Of a DNA stretch of 19,621 bases, positions 1-7,324 are shown one piece after another. This DNA is from JBFLVN01 sp040758475 (GTDB lineage Bacteria > JAGRBM01): positions 1 to 19,621 of the forward strand of contig JBFLVN010000031.1 of NCBI GenBank assembly GCA_040758475.1. Direction: 5' to 3'. The notes under the pieces are model-generated. The model worked only from the letters and a program-made list of their open reading frames with translations, was not told the DNA's origin and ran no database searches. A program made the translations under genes and the position numbers. How positions within the stretch are numbered: position 1 is the stretch's first letter; each line of letters begins with the position of its first letter.

Positions 1-2
1 CC

Positions 3-1424
3 CTCATGGACCCGGGAACTTTCGAAGAATTCGACCGCTTCAAGACCCACCGCTGCATCGATTTCGGCATGGCCGACAAGAAGACCCCGGGCGACGGCGT
101 CGTAACGGGCCACGGACTTATCAGCGGCCGGCAAGTCTTTGTCTTCAGCCAGGATTTTACCGTGTTCGGCGGCTCTCTTTCCGGCGCTTTCGCGGAAAAA
201 GTCATCAAGATCATGGACATGGCGGGGAAGGTGGGCGCCCCGGTCATCGGTCTGAACGACTCGGGCGGCGCTCGCATCCAGGAAGGGGTCGTGAGCCTCG
301 GCGGCTACGGCGAAATCTTCCTGCGGAACGTCATGTTCTCGGGCGTCGTCCCCCAGATCAGCGCGATCCTGGGCCCCTGCGCCGGCGGCGCGGTCTACTC
401 GCCCGCGATCACGGACTTCGTTTTCATGGTGAAGAACACGGCCCACATGTTCATCACGGGGCCGGACGTCATCAAGGCGGTGACGCGCGAGGAAGTGACC
501 AAGGAAGATTTGGGCGGCGCCATGACCCACGCTTCCAAGAGCGGCGTTTCCCACTTCGCCTGCGAATCGGACGCCGAGTGCATCCAGCAGATCCGGAAGC
601 TCTTTTCCTACATCCCGCAGAACAACCGCGAAACGACCCCGCGTGTAACCCCCACGGACGACCCGCGCCGCGTGGACGAGGGCCTGCGGCAGGTCGTTCC
701 CGACAACAACAAGAAGCCCTACGACGTGCGGGACGTCATCAAGCGCGTAGCTGACCAGGATTCGTTCTTCGAAGTGGCCAAGGAATACGCCAAGAACATC
801 GTGATCGGCTTCGCCCGCATGGACGGCTACGCCATTGGGATCGTCGCCAACCAGCCCAAGTTCAAGGCGGGCTGCCTGGACGTGGAAGCCTCCGTCAAAG
901 GCGCCCGGTTCGTGCGCTTCTGCGATGCGTTCAACATTCCGCTGCTGGTTCTCGAAGACGTCCCCGGATTCCTGCCGGGCACCCAGCAGGAGTGGAACGG
1001 CATCATCCGCCACGGGGCGAAGCTGCTCTATGCTTTCGCCGAAGCCACCGTGCCGCGGGTGACGATCATTCTCCGCAAAGCCTATGGCGGGGCCTACGAC
1101 GTCATGAACTCCCGCCACATCCGAGGCGATCTCTCGCTCGCCTTTCCCACGGCTGAAATCGCGGTCATGGGGGCCGACGGGGCGGTCAACATCATCCACC
1201 GCTCCGAAATCCAGCGGGCCCCCAGTCCCGACACCCGCCGGGCCGAGCTCATCGCCGATTATGTCGAGCACTTCGCCAACCCCTACATGGCGGCGGGCCT
1301 CGGATACATCGACGAGGTGATCGACCCCGCCCAGACGCGCCCCAAACTCGTCAAGGCCTTCGAGATGCTCCGGAGCAAGCGGGATTCGAATCCCTGGCGC
1401 AAGCACGGCAACATTCCGTTGTAA
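3..1424 (+). CDS. pccB: Acyl-CoA carboxylase carboxyltransferase (beta) subunit, probably propionyl-CoA carboxylase; 5' end outside window
   Basis: Carboxyltransferase half of a biotin-dependent acyl-CoA carboxylase: it moves the carboxyl group from carboxybiotin to an acyl-CoA, most likely propionyl-CoA to methylmalonyl-CoA, in the cytoplasm with a biotin-carrying alpha subunit that is not in the window. Both crotonase-like halves are present. Numbered from the first visible Met at base 6, the first oxyanion-hole region is GPCAGGAVY (123-131) and the second KAYGGAYDVM (358-367). Asp365 in GGAYDVM fits the position linked to propionyl-CoA preference in Streptomyces PccB (recalled, not aligned here). 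The frame is open to the window edge and the visible part begins at LMDPGTFEEFDRF, which in relatives lies some 40-50 residues into a protein of about 515 aa. The Met at base 6 is therefore probably internal and the true start upstream. The VTT protein follows after 28 bp. Acetyl- or methylcrotonyl-CoA specificity cannot be excluded. Confidence 0.93.
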   Translation, partial: LMDPGTFEEFDRFKTHRCIDFGMADKKTPGDGVVTGHGLISGRQVFVFSQDFTVFGGSLSGAFAEKVIKIMDMAGKVGAPVIGLNDSGGARIQEGVVSLGGYGEIFLRNVMFSGVVPQISAILGPCAGGAVYSPAITDFVFMVKNTAHMFITGPDVIKAVTREEVTKEDLGGAMTHASKSGVSHFACESDAECIQQIRKLFSYIPQNNRETTPRVTPTDDPRRVDEGLRQVVPDNNKKPYDVRDVIKRVADQDSFFEVAKEYAKNIVIGFARMDGYAIGIVANQPKFKAGCLDVEASVKGARFVRFCDAFNIPLLVLEDVPGFLPGTQQEWNGIIRHGAKLLYAFAEATVPRVTIILRKAYGGAYDVMNSRHIRGDLSLAFPTAEIAVMGADGAVNIIHRSEIQRAPSPDTRRAELIADYVEHFANPYMAAGLGYIDEVIDPAQTRPKLVKAFEMLRSKRDSNPWRKHGNIPL

Positions 1425-1452
1425 AAGCGCGGGAAACCGAAGAAAATCAGGC

Positions 1453-2199
1453 ATGGCTCTCTCCCGTGAAAGCCGCCGCCTCTGGGAGCGCGTGGCGATT
1501 CTTTTGACCGTGATCGGCGTCGCCTCTGCCGCCTACATGGCCCGGGGACTTGGCCTCCCCAAACCCGCGACCATCGCCGAGTACTTCAACAAATTCCGCG
1601 GCGATCCCAAGTTGGTGGTTTGGATGCCGTACCTCTACGTGGGGTTCTGCGCCTTCTGCGCCGCAACCCAGTTCCCGCGGGCCGTCATTATCCTGGCGGC
1701 CGTGGGGCTTTTTGGGCCCTGGCTCGCGACGCTCTACACCTCGCTCGGTGGGACCCTCGGAGCGGGAGGGGCCTTCCTGGCGAGCCGGTACGTGGGGCGG
1801 GATTTCATCCAGAAAAGGCTTCCCCCCGCCTGGAAGAAATGGGAGGAATGGATTTCGAAAAGGGGGTTCTGGGCGATCCTGGCGATCCGTTCGGCCCCCT
1901 TCGCCCCCATGTCCTCGCTCCACTACGCCTCGGGTCTCACCCACATGCACCTCGTCCCCTTCGCGGCGGCGAGCTTCCTCGGGTTCGTGGTTTCTTCGGT
2001 TTTTTATGTTTTCTTCGCGGACGTGGTGGTGAATTTTTACAAGCGCTATTTCGATATCCCTTACGTCGTTCCCATCATGATCACGATGAACGCGCTTTTT
2101 ATCGGCGGCATGGTTTTCTATTACAGGAAATACAAGAAAAAAGCAGCAGTAGCTCCCGTTCCCGCCGAAGCACCCCTCGAAGAGAAGAGCCCTCTCTAG
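1453..2199 (+). CDS. TVP38/TMEM64-family (VTT/DedA-like) inner-membrane protein
   Basis: Integral membrane protein of 248 aa. Hydrophobic segments lie near residues 13-31, 56-72, 78-114, 166-189 and 203-224. The centre has the VTT pattern: a FPRAVIILAAVGLFGP stretch, a glycine-rich re-entrant-like part (SLGGTLGAGGAFLASRYVGR, 97-116), then RSAPFAPMSSLHYASG (146-161), which matches the conserved Arg/Pro/Gly segment of TVP38/TMEM64 proteins. The C-terminus is a charged Lys-rich and then Pro/Glu tail. Family members are linked to lipid scrambling or small-molecule movement; the substrate here is unknown. ATG at 1453 is the first reasonable start, but its ribosome-binding site is weak, so coupling to the upstream carboxylase gene is possible. 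The length is normal for the family. Confidence 0.82.
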   Translation: MALSRESRRLWERVAILLTVIGVASAAYMARGLGLPKPATIAEYFNKFRGDPKLVVWMPYLYVGFCAFCAATQFPRAVIILAAVGLFGPWLATLYTSLGGTLGAGGAFLASRYVGRDFIQKRLPPAWKKWEEWISKRGFWAILAIRSAPFAPMSSLHYASGLTHMHLVPFAAASFLGFVVSSVFYVFFADVVVNFYKRYFDIPYVVPIMITMNALFIGGMVFYYRKYKKKAAVAPVPAEAPLEEKSPL

Positions 2200-2204
2200 C
2201 GGGC

Positions 2205-2222
2205 AACCGGCGCGCGGGTTTT
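2205..2222 (+). terminator. Possible weak intrinsic terminator between convergent VTT and MerR genes
   Basis: Just after the VTT stop, a GC-rich stem (AACCG, loop GCGCG, CGGGTT with one bulged G) is followed by TTTT at 2219-2222. The stem is short and imperfect. Its support is mostly its place between two converging genes with only 22 bp between their stops. Confidence 0.3.
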
Positions 2223-2968
2223 CAGGTCTTCGTGCCTCTTCCCGAGAGAGAATCGGCGAGCAGCCTGTCGCGGATCGCGAGTACGAGGGCGCCCGCCCCT
2301 TCGAGCGCCGGCTGGAGATTTTGGGGCAAGTGGCGCCCCGCCTTTTGCGGAAGGGCCCGGGAGAGAAAAAGCCGGATTTCCGCATCTACTACGCCTTTGA
2401 TTTTTTCCTTGTAAACAGCGAGATCGGCCACGGCGAAACCCGTTTCTTCGGTAAATCCCGCCTGCCGCATGGCCCCCACGGCTCGGGCCATTTTGCTGCT
2501 CGCCGCGTCGTACCGCTTCCCGCCGCTCCCCGGCAGGGACCGGATAAGGCCGATCCGTTCGAGATCGCCTAGCACTTTTTCATCGACCCCTTCGATGGCG
2601 AGGAGTTCCTCCCGCGCCACCGACTCGCCCGCGCTTCCGGCCAGGGCGGGAAGGAGATCGGCCTCGAGGGCGCGGGTGAGACCGTAGGCCCGCTCGATGG
2701 TTTCGGGACTCTGGCTTTTGAACATGCGGCCGATGACTTCGAGCGGGAGGTGCCGGTTGGCTTGAAGCTCGCGGATCAGGCGGATGTGGCCGACCGAGGC
2801 GGGGTCGTAGTAGGCCATGTTCCGGGCGGTGCGGACGGGCGGGGGGAGAAGCCCCAGGTCGATGTAGTGCTTGACCGTGGGGCGGGAAACGCCGGCGGCC
2901 CGGGCGAGCTTGGCCCGGGAGAGCCATCCTTCGGGCACTTTTGAGCGGTGGACGATTCTTCCGTTCAC
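2222..2968 (-). CDS. MerR-family transcriptional regulator, apparently with a second degenerate winged-helix domain
   Basis: DNA-binding regulator of 248 aa from the GTG at 2968. Residues 15-83 are a MerR winged helix: the helix-turn-helix LARAAGVSRPTVKHYIDLGL is followed by a wing ending YYDPASVGHIRLIRELQ. Residues about 118-175 look like a second, divergent copy: EELLAIEGV, then LGDLERIGLI, then KRYDAASSKMARAVGAMRQAGF. The usual MerR effector region is replaced by this and a helical tail. An upstream in-frame GTG at 3028 would give 268 aa, but it sits inside the inverted repeat at 3007-3040, has no ribosome-binding site, and adds 20 residues that do not resemble the family. The GTG at 2968 has a weak purine tract (AAAAGAG) upstream. 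The gene is divergent from the luciferase-like monooxygenase, which it probably controls. The inducer is unknown. Confidence 0.85.
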   Translation of the reverse strand: MNGRIVHRSKVPEGWLSRAKLARAAGVSRPTVKHYIDLGLLPPPVRTARNMAYYDPASVGHIRLIRELQANRHLPLEVIGRMFKSQSPETIERAYGLTRALEADLLPALAGSAGESVAREELLAIEGVDEKVLGDLERIGLIRSLPGSGGKRYDAASSKMARAVGAMRQAGFTEETGFAVADLAVYKEKIKGVVDAEIRLFLSRALPQKAGRHLPQNLQPALEGAGALVLAIRDRLLADSLSGRGTKT

Positions 2969-2995
2969 GGGGGCTCTTTTAGCACGGGGCCGGGC

Positions 2996-3040
2996 TTGAC
3001 AGGAATTATCAAAAGTGATAGGTAGCACATATCACTTTTG
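2996..3040. promoter_or_regulatory. Divergent control region: -35-like TTGACA plus operator-like inverted repeat
   Basis: TATCAAAAGTGATA (3007-3020) is itself a dyad: TATCA, AAAG, TGATA. After 9 bp its first 11 bases recur inverted as TATCACTTTTG (3030-3040), so CAAAAGTGATA at 3010-3020 and TATCACTTTTG form a perfect 11-bp inverted repeat. On the + strand TTGACA (2996-3001) is a perfect -35, but no good -10 follows; TAGGTA at 3019-3024 is weak. On the - strand GATAAT (3010-3005) is a -10-like hexamer for the MerR gene, inside the dyad. The site lies between two divergent start codons, as expected for an autoregulated operator. Confidence 0.6.
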
Positions 3041-3065
3041 CCGGGATAGGCAGGGGAGGACAGTC

Positions 3066-4166
3066 ATGTTGAACTTCGGGCACCTTCATCTTTTCGAGTC
3101 GGCCACGAACAAGAGCGAAAAGCAGATGTTCGACGAGAACTTCGAGATGGTTAAACACGCCGAGGATTGCGGCTTCGATTCCTTCTGGGGCGTCGAACAC
3201 CATTTCACCGACTACGGCGTGATGCCGTCGGCGCCGATTGTTCTGGCGGCGGCGGCGGAGAAAACGAAGAGGATACGGCTTGGGACCGGCGTCGTCGTCC
3301 TTCCGCTCAACCATCCCGTGCGGGTCGCCGAGGAAATGGCGGTGGTGGACGTCCTCTCCGGGGGAAGGGTCGATTTTGGCGTCGGGCGTGGATACCAGCC
3401 CAAGGAATTCCGGGGATTCAACATCGATCAGAGCAAAAGCCGGGAGATGTTCAAGGAGTGCCTGGACATCATCGAACTGGCCTGGACAGGGAAGCCGTTT
3501 TCTTATCCGGGCAAGTTCTACAACGTTCCGGAAATGACCGTCCGGCCCCAACCCTTGCAACGGCCTCACCCGCCCATCTGGATGGCGGCCCTCTCCCAGG
3601 ACACTTACCGGATGGTGGGGGAGCGGGGGCACAATCTCCTCTTTTTCATGTTCTCACCCGCGGGAGTGGATCTGCAGGGCTATGCGGAAGGGCTCAAGAA
3701 AAAGGGGAAGACGTTCGCCGATACGCGCATTGGCGGCCTCTCGCTCGTCTATGTCGCGGACACGAAGGAGCAGGCCGAAAAGGAATTCAAGGACCCCGCC
3801 CTTTGGTACTTCCGGACGTTCTCCGGACTCGTGGCGCCGCCCAAAGGGGAGGCGGCCGTGAAGACTTATGAAATCTACACGGCATTGCGGGACTTCACCG
3901 CGAGCGCCCAGTTCGAGAACATCCGGAACCTGGACGGCGTCATCGTGGGCGACCCGGAATTCGTCAAGGAGAAGATCGCCCGGGTGACGGCCAAATACGG
4001 CGTGACGGATCTCCTTTGCTGGACGCGCCTGGGCGGGCTCGATCACGCCAAGTGCATGCACTCGGCGGAACTATTGGCCAAGCACGTGCTTCCGTATTTC
4101 AAGAAGCCGGGGAAAGAACTGGTGCGCGACGCCGCGCGCCTGGCCAGTACGGGTTCGATTCTTTAA
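3066..4166 (+). CDS. Luciferase-like monooxygenase (LLM class flavin-dependent oxidoreductase)
   Basis: Probable FMN- or F420-dependent oxidoreductase of 366 aa with the bacterial luciferase TIM-barrel fold. Family marks include WGVEHHF (41-47), RLGTGVVVLPLNHPVRVAEE (71-90), GGRVDFGVGRGYQPKEF (99-115) and the RPQPLQRPHPPIWMAA segment near 160-175. The ATG at 3066 is chosen because GGGAGGA (3054-3060) stands 5 bp before it. An in-frame GTG at 3015 lies within the operator-like repeat and has no ribosome-binding site. The gene is divergent from the MerR regulator, so substrate-dependent induction is likely. The substrate cannot be told from the sequence; relatives act on alkanes, aldehydes, xenobiotics or cofactor-linked alcohols. 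Its end is 15 bp from the convergent dxs stop. Confidence 0.9.
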   Translation: MLNFGHLHLFESATNKSEKQMFDENFEMVKHAEDCGFDSFWGVEHHFTDYGVMPSAPIVLAAAAEKTKRIRLGTGVVVLPLNHPVRVAEEMAVVDVLSGGRVDFGVGRGYQPKEFRGFNIDQSKSREMFKECLDIIELAWTGKPFSYPGKFYNVPEMTVRPQPLQRPHPPIWMAALSQDTYRMVGERGHNLLFFMFSPAGVDLQGYAEGLKKKGKTFADTRIGGLSLVYVADTKEQAEKEFKDPALWYFRTFSGLVAPPKGEAAVKTYEIYTALRDFTASAQFENIRNLDGVIVGDPEFVKEKIARVTAKYGVTDLLCWTRLGGLDHAKCMHSAELLAKHVLPYFKKPGKELVRDAARLASTGSIL

Positions 4167-4171
4167 CGGAA

Positions 4172-4193
4172 AGCGCCGGACTTAAACGGCGCT
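4172..4193. terminator. Hairpin at the convergent monooxygenase/dxs junction
   Basis: AGCGCCG (4172-4178) and CGGCGCT (4187-4193) form a perfect 7-bp GC-rich stem with an 8-nt loop. It overlaps the dxs stop codon and lies just past the monooxygenase stop. No T-tract follows on either strand, so it would be a bidirectional or Rho-assisted end at best. Confidence 0.35.
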
Positions 4194-6110
4194 CCGGCTC
4201 GCTTCGGTGGCGGGCTTTTCGCCAACCATTTCGAGCACCGTCTGGACGATGGCGTCGGCGTCCATGCCGCAGTATTTCTTCTGAATCTTCTGGTCGCCGT
4301 GCTCCACGATTTCGTCCGGGATTCCAAGACGCCGCATCTCGATGCCGCGGTGGAGCCCCGCTTCCTGGAGCATTTCGAGGACGGCGGCGCCGAAGCCGCC
4401 CATGAGGCAGCCATCTTCCACGGTGACCACCTTGCCCACGTTCCCGATCACGCCGCAGAGGAGGTCGCGGTCCAGGGGCTTTACAAACCGGGCGTTAACG
4501 ACCGTGCAGGCCACGCCCTTTTCGCGGAGCTTTTTCTCGGCGGCCAGGGCGTCCTGGACGCTTGTTCCGTAGGCCACGATGGCCACGTCCCCGCCCTGAG
4601 TCAGGATTTCGCCCTTTCCGAGGGGGAGTTCCTTCATCTCGGGGTCGATGGGAACGCCAAAGCCGTTCCCGCGCGGGTATCGGAGGGCCGCCGGAGAGCC
4701 GCAATAGACCGCCGTCTTGAGCATGTGGCGCAGCTCGTTCTCATCCTTGGGCGCCATGACGACCATGTTGGGGATGCAGCGCAGGTACGCGATGTCGTAG
4801 TTCCCCATGTGAGTTGCGCCGTCGGCGCCCACGAGGCCCGCCCGGTCCATGGCGAAGCAGACGGGGATTTTCTGGATGCACACGTCGTGGATGATCTGGT
4901 CGAAGCCGCGCTGGAGGAACGTCGAATAGATCGCCACGATGGGGCGGATTCCCTCGGCGGCAAGGCCCGCCGCGAACGTGACACCGTGCTGTTCGCACAT
5001 GCCCACGTCGTAGAACTTGTCGGGGTGGGCTTTCTGGAACTTGTGGAGCCCCGTGCCCGTGGGCATGGCGGCCGTGATGGCGACGACCTTGGGGTCCTGG
5101 CTGGTGAGTTCGATGGCCGCCTGGGCGAAGACGTCCGTGAAGGACGGAGCGCCGCCGGCCGGGGCTTTGAAAATCTCGCCGGTCTTGGGGTCGTACTTGC
5201 CGGGGCCGTGGTAGGCGAGGGGGTCCGCTTCGGCCACTTCCCATCCGTGGCCCTTTTCCGTGTAGCAGTGGATCAGGATCGGCTTGGAAGCCGCCTTGGC
5301 GGCGCGAAGGGCCCGCACGACTTCGTGCACGTCGTGGCCGTTGATGGGACCCATGTAGTCGAATCCGAAGGCCTCGAAGAGGGCCGAGCCGGGGAGGAAG
5401 GCCGTCTTCACGGCTTCCTCGATCTGGCCGATGCGACGGACCATCTCGGGCCCCGCGTTCCGGGCGACCCACTTCTTGATGTCGTCCTTGAGACGGACGA
5501 AGGATTTGCTCGAAACACGGCGGTTTAGGAACTGCCCGAGGGCCCCCACGTTCGGGGAGATGCCCCATTCGTTGTCGTTCAAAATGACGATGAGGTCCCG
5601 CCCCAGGTGCCCGGCGTGGTTCATGGCCTCGAAAGCCATGCCGGAAGTAAAGGAGCCGTCTCCGATAACGGCGACGACCTTGTGGTTCTCCCGCTGCTGG
5701 TGCTTGGCCTCGTTCATGCCGAGGGCGGCGGCGACGCTCGTCCCGCCGTGGCCGGCGCCGAAATGGTCGTGCTCGGATTCGTCGCGGCGCAGGAACCCGC
5801 TCATCCCTTTCCATTGGCGAAGGGTCGGAAACTGGTCCCGGCGGCCCGTGAGCATCTTGTGGATGTACCCCTGGTGGCCCACGTCCCAGAGAATCTTGTC
5901 CCGGGGTGATTCAAAGACGTGGTGGAGGGCGATGGTGATTTCCGTAACGCCGAGCGAAGCGGCAAGATGCCCGCCCGTTTTGGCGACGGCGTTGACGAGC
6001 CACTCCCGGCATTCCTTGGCCAGTTGGGGGAGGTCCTCTTCCCGGACGTTCTTCACGTCCCGGGGAGATTGGATTTTCTCCAGCAAGGGATATTCATTTT
6101 CATCACTCAT
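4182..6110 (-). CDS. dxs: 1-deoxy-D-xylulose-5-phosphate synthase
   Basis: First enzyme of the MEP isoprenoid pathway: it condenses pyruvate and glyceraldehyde-3-phosphate, with thiamine diphosphate, to DXP in the cytoplasm. It is 642 aa, close to the usual 620-640. Seen: WDVGHQGYIHKMLTGR near 76-91; the ThDP/Mg motif GDGSF (150-154) with the partner ILNDNEWGIS (176-185); the catalytic Glu in MCEQHGVTFAAGLA (Glu373); DRAGLVGADG (422-431), followed by ATHMGNYD where many enzymes have THQGAFD; and the C-terminal transketolase domain. ATG at 6110 has a good AAGGAG (6125-6120 on the - strand) 9 nt upstream. A perfect small hairpin abuts that site. The FKBP gene lies 236 bp upstream on the same strand, far enough that dxs may have its own promoter. 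Confidence 0.98.
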   Translation of the reverse strand: MSDENEYPLLEKIQSPRDVKNVREEDLPQLAKECREWLVNAVAKTGGHLAASLGVTEITIALHHVFESPRDKILWDVGHQGYIHKMLTGRRDQFPTLRQWKGMSGFLRRDESEHDHFGAGHGGTSVAAALGMNEAKHQQRENHKVVAVIGDGSFTSGMAFEAMNHAGHLGRDLIVILNDNEWGISPNVGALGQFLNRRVSSKSFVRLKDDIKKWVARNAGPEMVRRIGQIEEAVKTAFLPGSALFEAFGFDYMGPINGHDVHEVVRALRAAKAASKPILIHCYTEKGHGWEVAEADPLAYHGPGKYDPKTGEIFKAPAGGAPSFTDVFAQAAIELTSQDPKVVAITAAMPTGTGLHKFQKAHPDKFYDVGMCEQHGVTFAAGLAAEGIRPIVAIYSTFLQRGFDQIIHDVCIQKIPVCFAMDRAGLVGADGATHMGNYDIAYLRCIPNMVVMAPKDENELRHMLKTAVYCGSPAALRYPRGNGFGVPIDPEMKELPLGKGEILTQGGDVAIVAYGTSVQDALAAEKKLREKGVACTVVNARFVKPLDRDLLCGVIGNVGKVVTVEDGCLMGGFGAAVLEMLQEAGLHRGIEMRRLGIPDEIVEHGDQKIQKKYCGMDADAIVQTVLEMVGEKPATEASRSAV

Positions 6111-6125
6111 GGGAGTGATCTCCTT

Positions 6126-6143
6126 CCTGACTCTCTAGTCAGG
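6126..6143 (-). promoter_or_regulatory. Perfect hairpin abutting the dxs ribosome-binding site
   Basis: Read on the - strand: CCTGACT-AGAG-AGTCAGG, a 7-bp stem with a 4-nt loop. Its 3' arm ends at 6126, directly next to AAGGAG (6125-6120). It could hinder or position 30S binding, protect the mRNA 5' end, or act as a protein-binding site. No T-tract follows, so it is not a terminator. Confidence 0.4.
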
Positions 6144-6207
6144 TACGGCGGCGGCTAAGCTGGCTCGTCCAAAATTCTACGGACGCAAGGGGCCCCGTGG
6201 ATGGGCT

Positions 6208-6273
6208 TTAGAGCACCATCGTCTCGGGGAAGGACTTGGAGAAATCGCCGTCCACCACCGGAGGGCCCATCAT
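6208..6273 (-). other. Possible 21-residue ORF or gene remnant upstream of dxs
   Basis: Between the FKBP stop and the dxs start, the - strand holds a short frame from two consecutive ATG codons (6273) to TAA (6208), reading MMGPPVVDGDFSK then SFPETMVL. Its codons (GGC, GTG, GAC, TTC, AAG, CTC) match the local style of real genes. The frame is also open further upstream, reading CGAMM, but has no start codon there. No ribosome-binding site is evident. It may be a leader peptide, the end of a decayed gene, or chance. Confidence 0.15.
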
Positions 6274-6278
6274 GGCCC

Positions 6279-6294
6279 CGCAGGCGGGCCTGCG
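6279..6294. repeat. Short perfect inverted repeat between FKBP gene and dxs
   Basis: CGCAGGC-GG-GCCTGCG has 7-bp arms around 2 bp, 53 bp past the FKBP stop on the - strand. No T-tract follows, so a terminator role for the FKBP transcript is possible but unsupported. Confidence 0.3.
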
Positions 6295-6346
6295 TCCACC
6301 CGAAGTTTCAAGTTTTATTGAAATAAATGAAGAATGGAAGGGCTCT

Positions 6347-7180
6347 CTATTCCACCTTCAACAGTTCGACCTCGAAGACGAGGGTCGCATTGGGGGGAAT
6401 GGCCCCTCCCGCGCCCCTCTCCCCGTAGCCCAGGTGGGGGGGGATGGTGAGTTTGCGCTTGCCGCCCACCTTCATCCCGGCGACCCCCTGGTCCCAGCCT
6501 GGGATGACCTGCCCGGCCCCCAGGTTGAAGGTAAAAGGCTGGCCCCGGTCCAGAGAGCTGTCGAACTTGTTCCCGTTGGTCAGCCAGCCGGTGTAGTGGA
6601 CCTGAACCCGCTTTCCGGCCACGGCTTCCGTTCCGGTTCCTTTTTTGAGATCTTCGATCTTAAGTTCACCCATGGGCGGAGCCCCTCCTTCGGCCGCCGA
6701 TTGTCCGGCTTTGGCCTCTTCCATCTGGGCCTTGAACTTGGCCACGGCTTCCTGCATCTGGCGGTCTTGTTCTTCCTTGGCGCTGCGTACTTTGAGCAGT
6801 TCGACCTCGAAAACCAGGGTCGAATTGGGGGGAATCTTGTTTCCCGAGCCCCGCTCGCCGTAGCCGAGCGCCGGGGGGATGGTGAGCTTGCGCTTTCCGC
6901 CTTCCTTCATCCCGGCGACCCCTTCGTCCCAGCCCTTGATGACGCGGCCCCGGCCCAGGGGGAAGACGAAGGGCCGGCCCCGGTCCACGGAGCTGTCGAA
7001 CTTGGTGCCATCCTTGAGCCAGCCCGTGTAATGGACTTCCACGAGGTCTCCCGCTTGGGCTTCGGTGCCGGTTCCGACGGCCATGTCCTCGTATTTGAGG
7101 CCGGAAGGCGTCGTAATGCCCTTCTGGCAGGCAATGAATACGAATAGCGAAGAAAACGAGATGGTTAGGAACCTTTTCAT
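6347..7180 (-). CDS. Lipoprotein with two tandem FKBP-type peptidyl-prolyl cis-trans isomerase domains
   Basis: Predicted exported prolyl isomerase of 277 aa that would assist folding in the periplasm. A short signal sequence ends in a lipobox-like FIAC (Cys18), so it is probably lipid-anchored. FKBP domain 1 is about 24-132 and domain 2 about 172-276. They are close copies: both contain VHYTGWL, KFDSS, DRG, GWD, GVAGMK, GGKRKLTIPP, LGYGERG, IPPN and TLVFEVELLK, so both active sites look complete. A charged helical linker (133-165) joins them, as a coiled spacer might. Bacterial FKBPs usually have one such domain, so this is an internal duplication. The ATG at 7180 has TAGGAG rather far upstream (about 13 nt). 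The gene is divergent from the SDR gene and lies upstream of dxs. Confidence 0.93.
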   Translation of the reverse strand: MKRFLTISFSSLFVFIACQKGITTPSGLKYEDMAVGTGTEAQAGDLVEVHYTGWLKDGTKFDSSVDRGRPFVFPLGRGRVIKGWDEGVAGMKEGGKRKLTIPPALGYGERGSGNKIPPNSTLVFEVELLKVRSAKEEQDRQMQEAVAKFKAQMEEAKAGQSAAEGGAPPMGELKIEDLKKGTGTEAVAGKRVQVHYTGWLTNGNKFDSSLDRGQPFTFNLGAGQVIPGWDQGVAGMKVGGKRKLTIPPHLGYGERGAGGAIPPNATLVFEVELLKVE

Positions 7181-7324
7181 GGGCTGAGAAAAACTCCTAG
7201 TCAGATTCGTTTGACGGGCGGGAGGCTAGCGCGGCCCCCGGGGCGGGTGCAATGGGCCGCCTTGGAAACCGTTTCCCGGCGGGGTAACACGACCCCCGCG
7301 GTTTATTACGAAGGAGACGGGAAA

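Noticed and set aside
3015..3065. Upstream GTG start for the luciferase-like monooxygenase
   Set aside because: It lies inside the operator-like repeat, lacks a ribosome-binding site and adds 17 residues unlike the family. The ATG at 3066 has a strong site.
4299..5528. 409-codon open frame on the + strand opposite dxs
   Set aside because: dxs is certain on the - strand, and the antisense protein shows no recognisable fold or ribosome-binding site.
6111..6346. Thiamine-pyrophosphate or other known riboswitch before dxs
   Set aside because: I looked for the TPP core (CUGAGA and the downstream ACCUGAUCUGG-like segment) on the - strand and did not find it; only small hairpins are visible.
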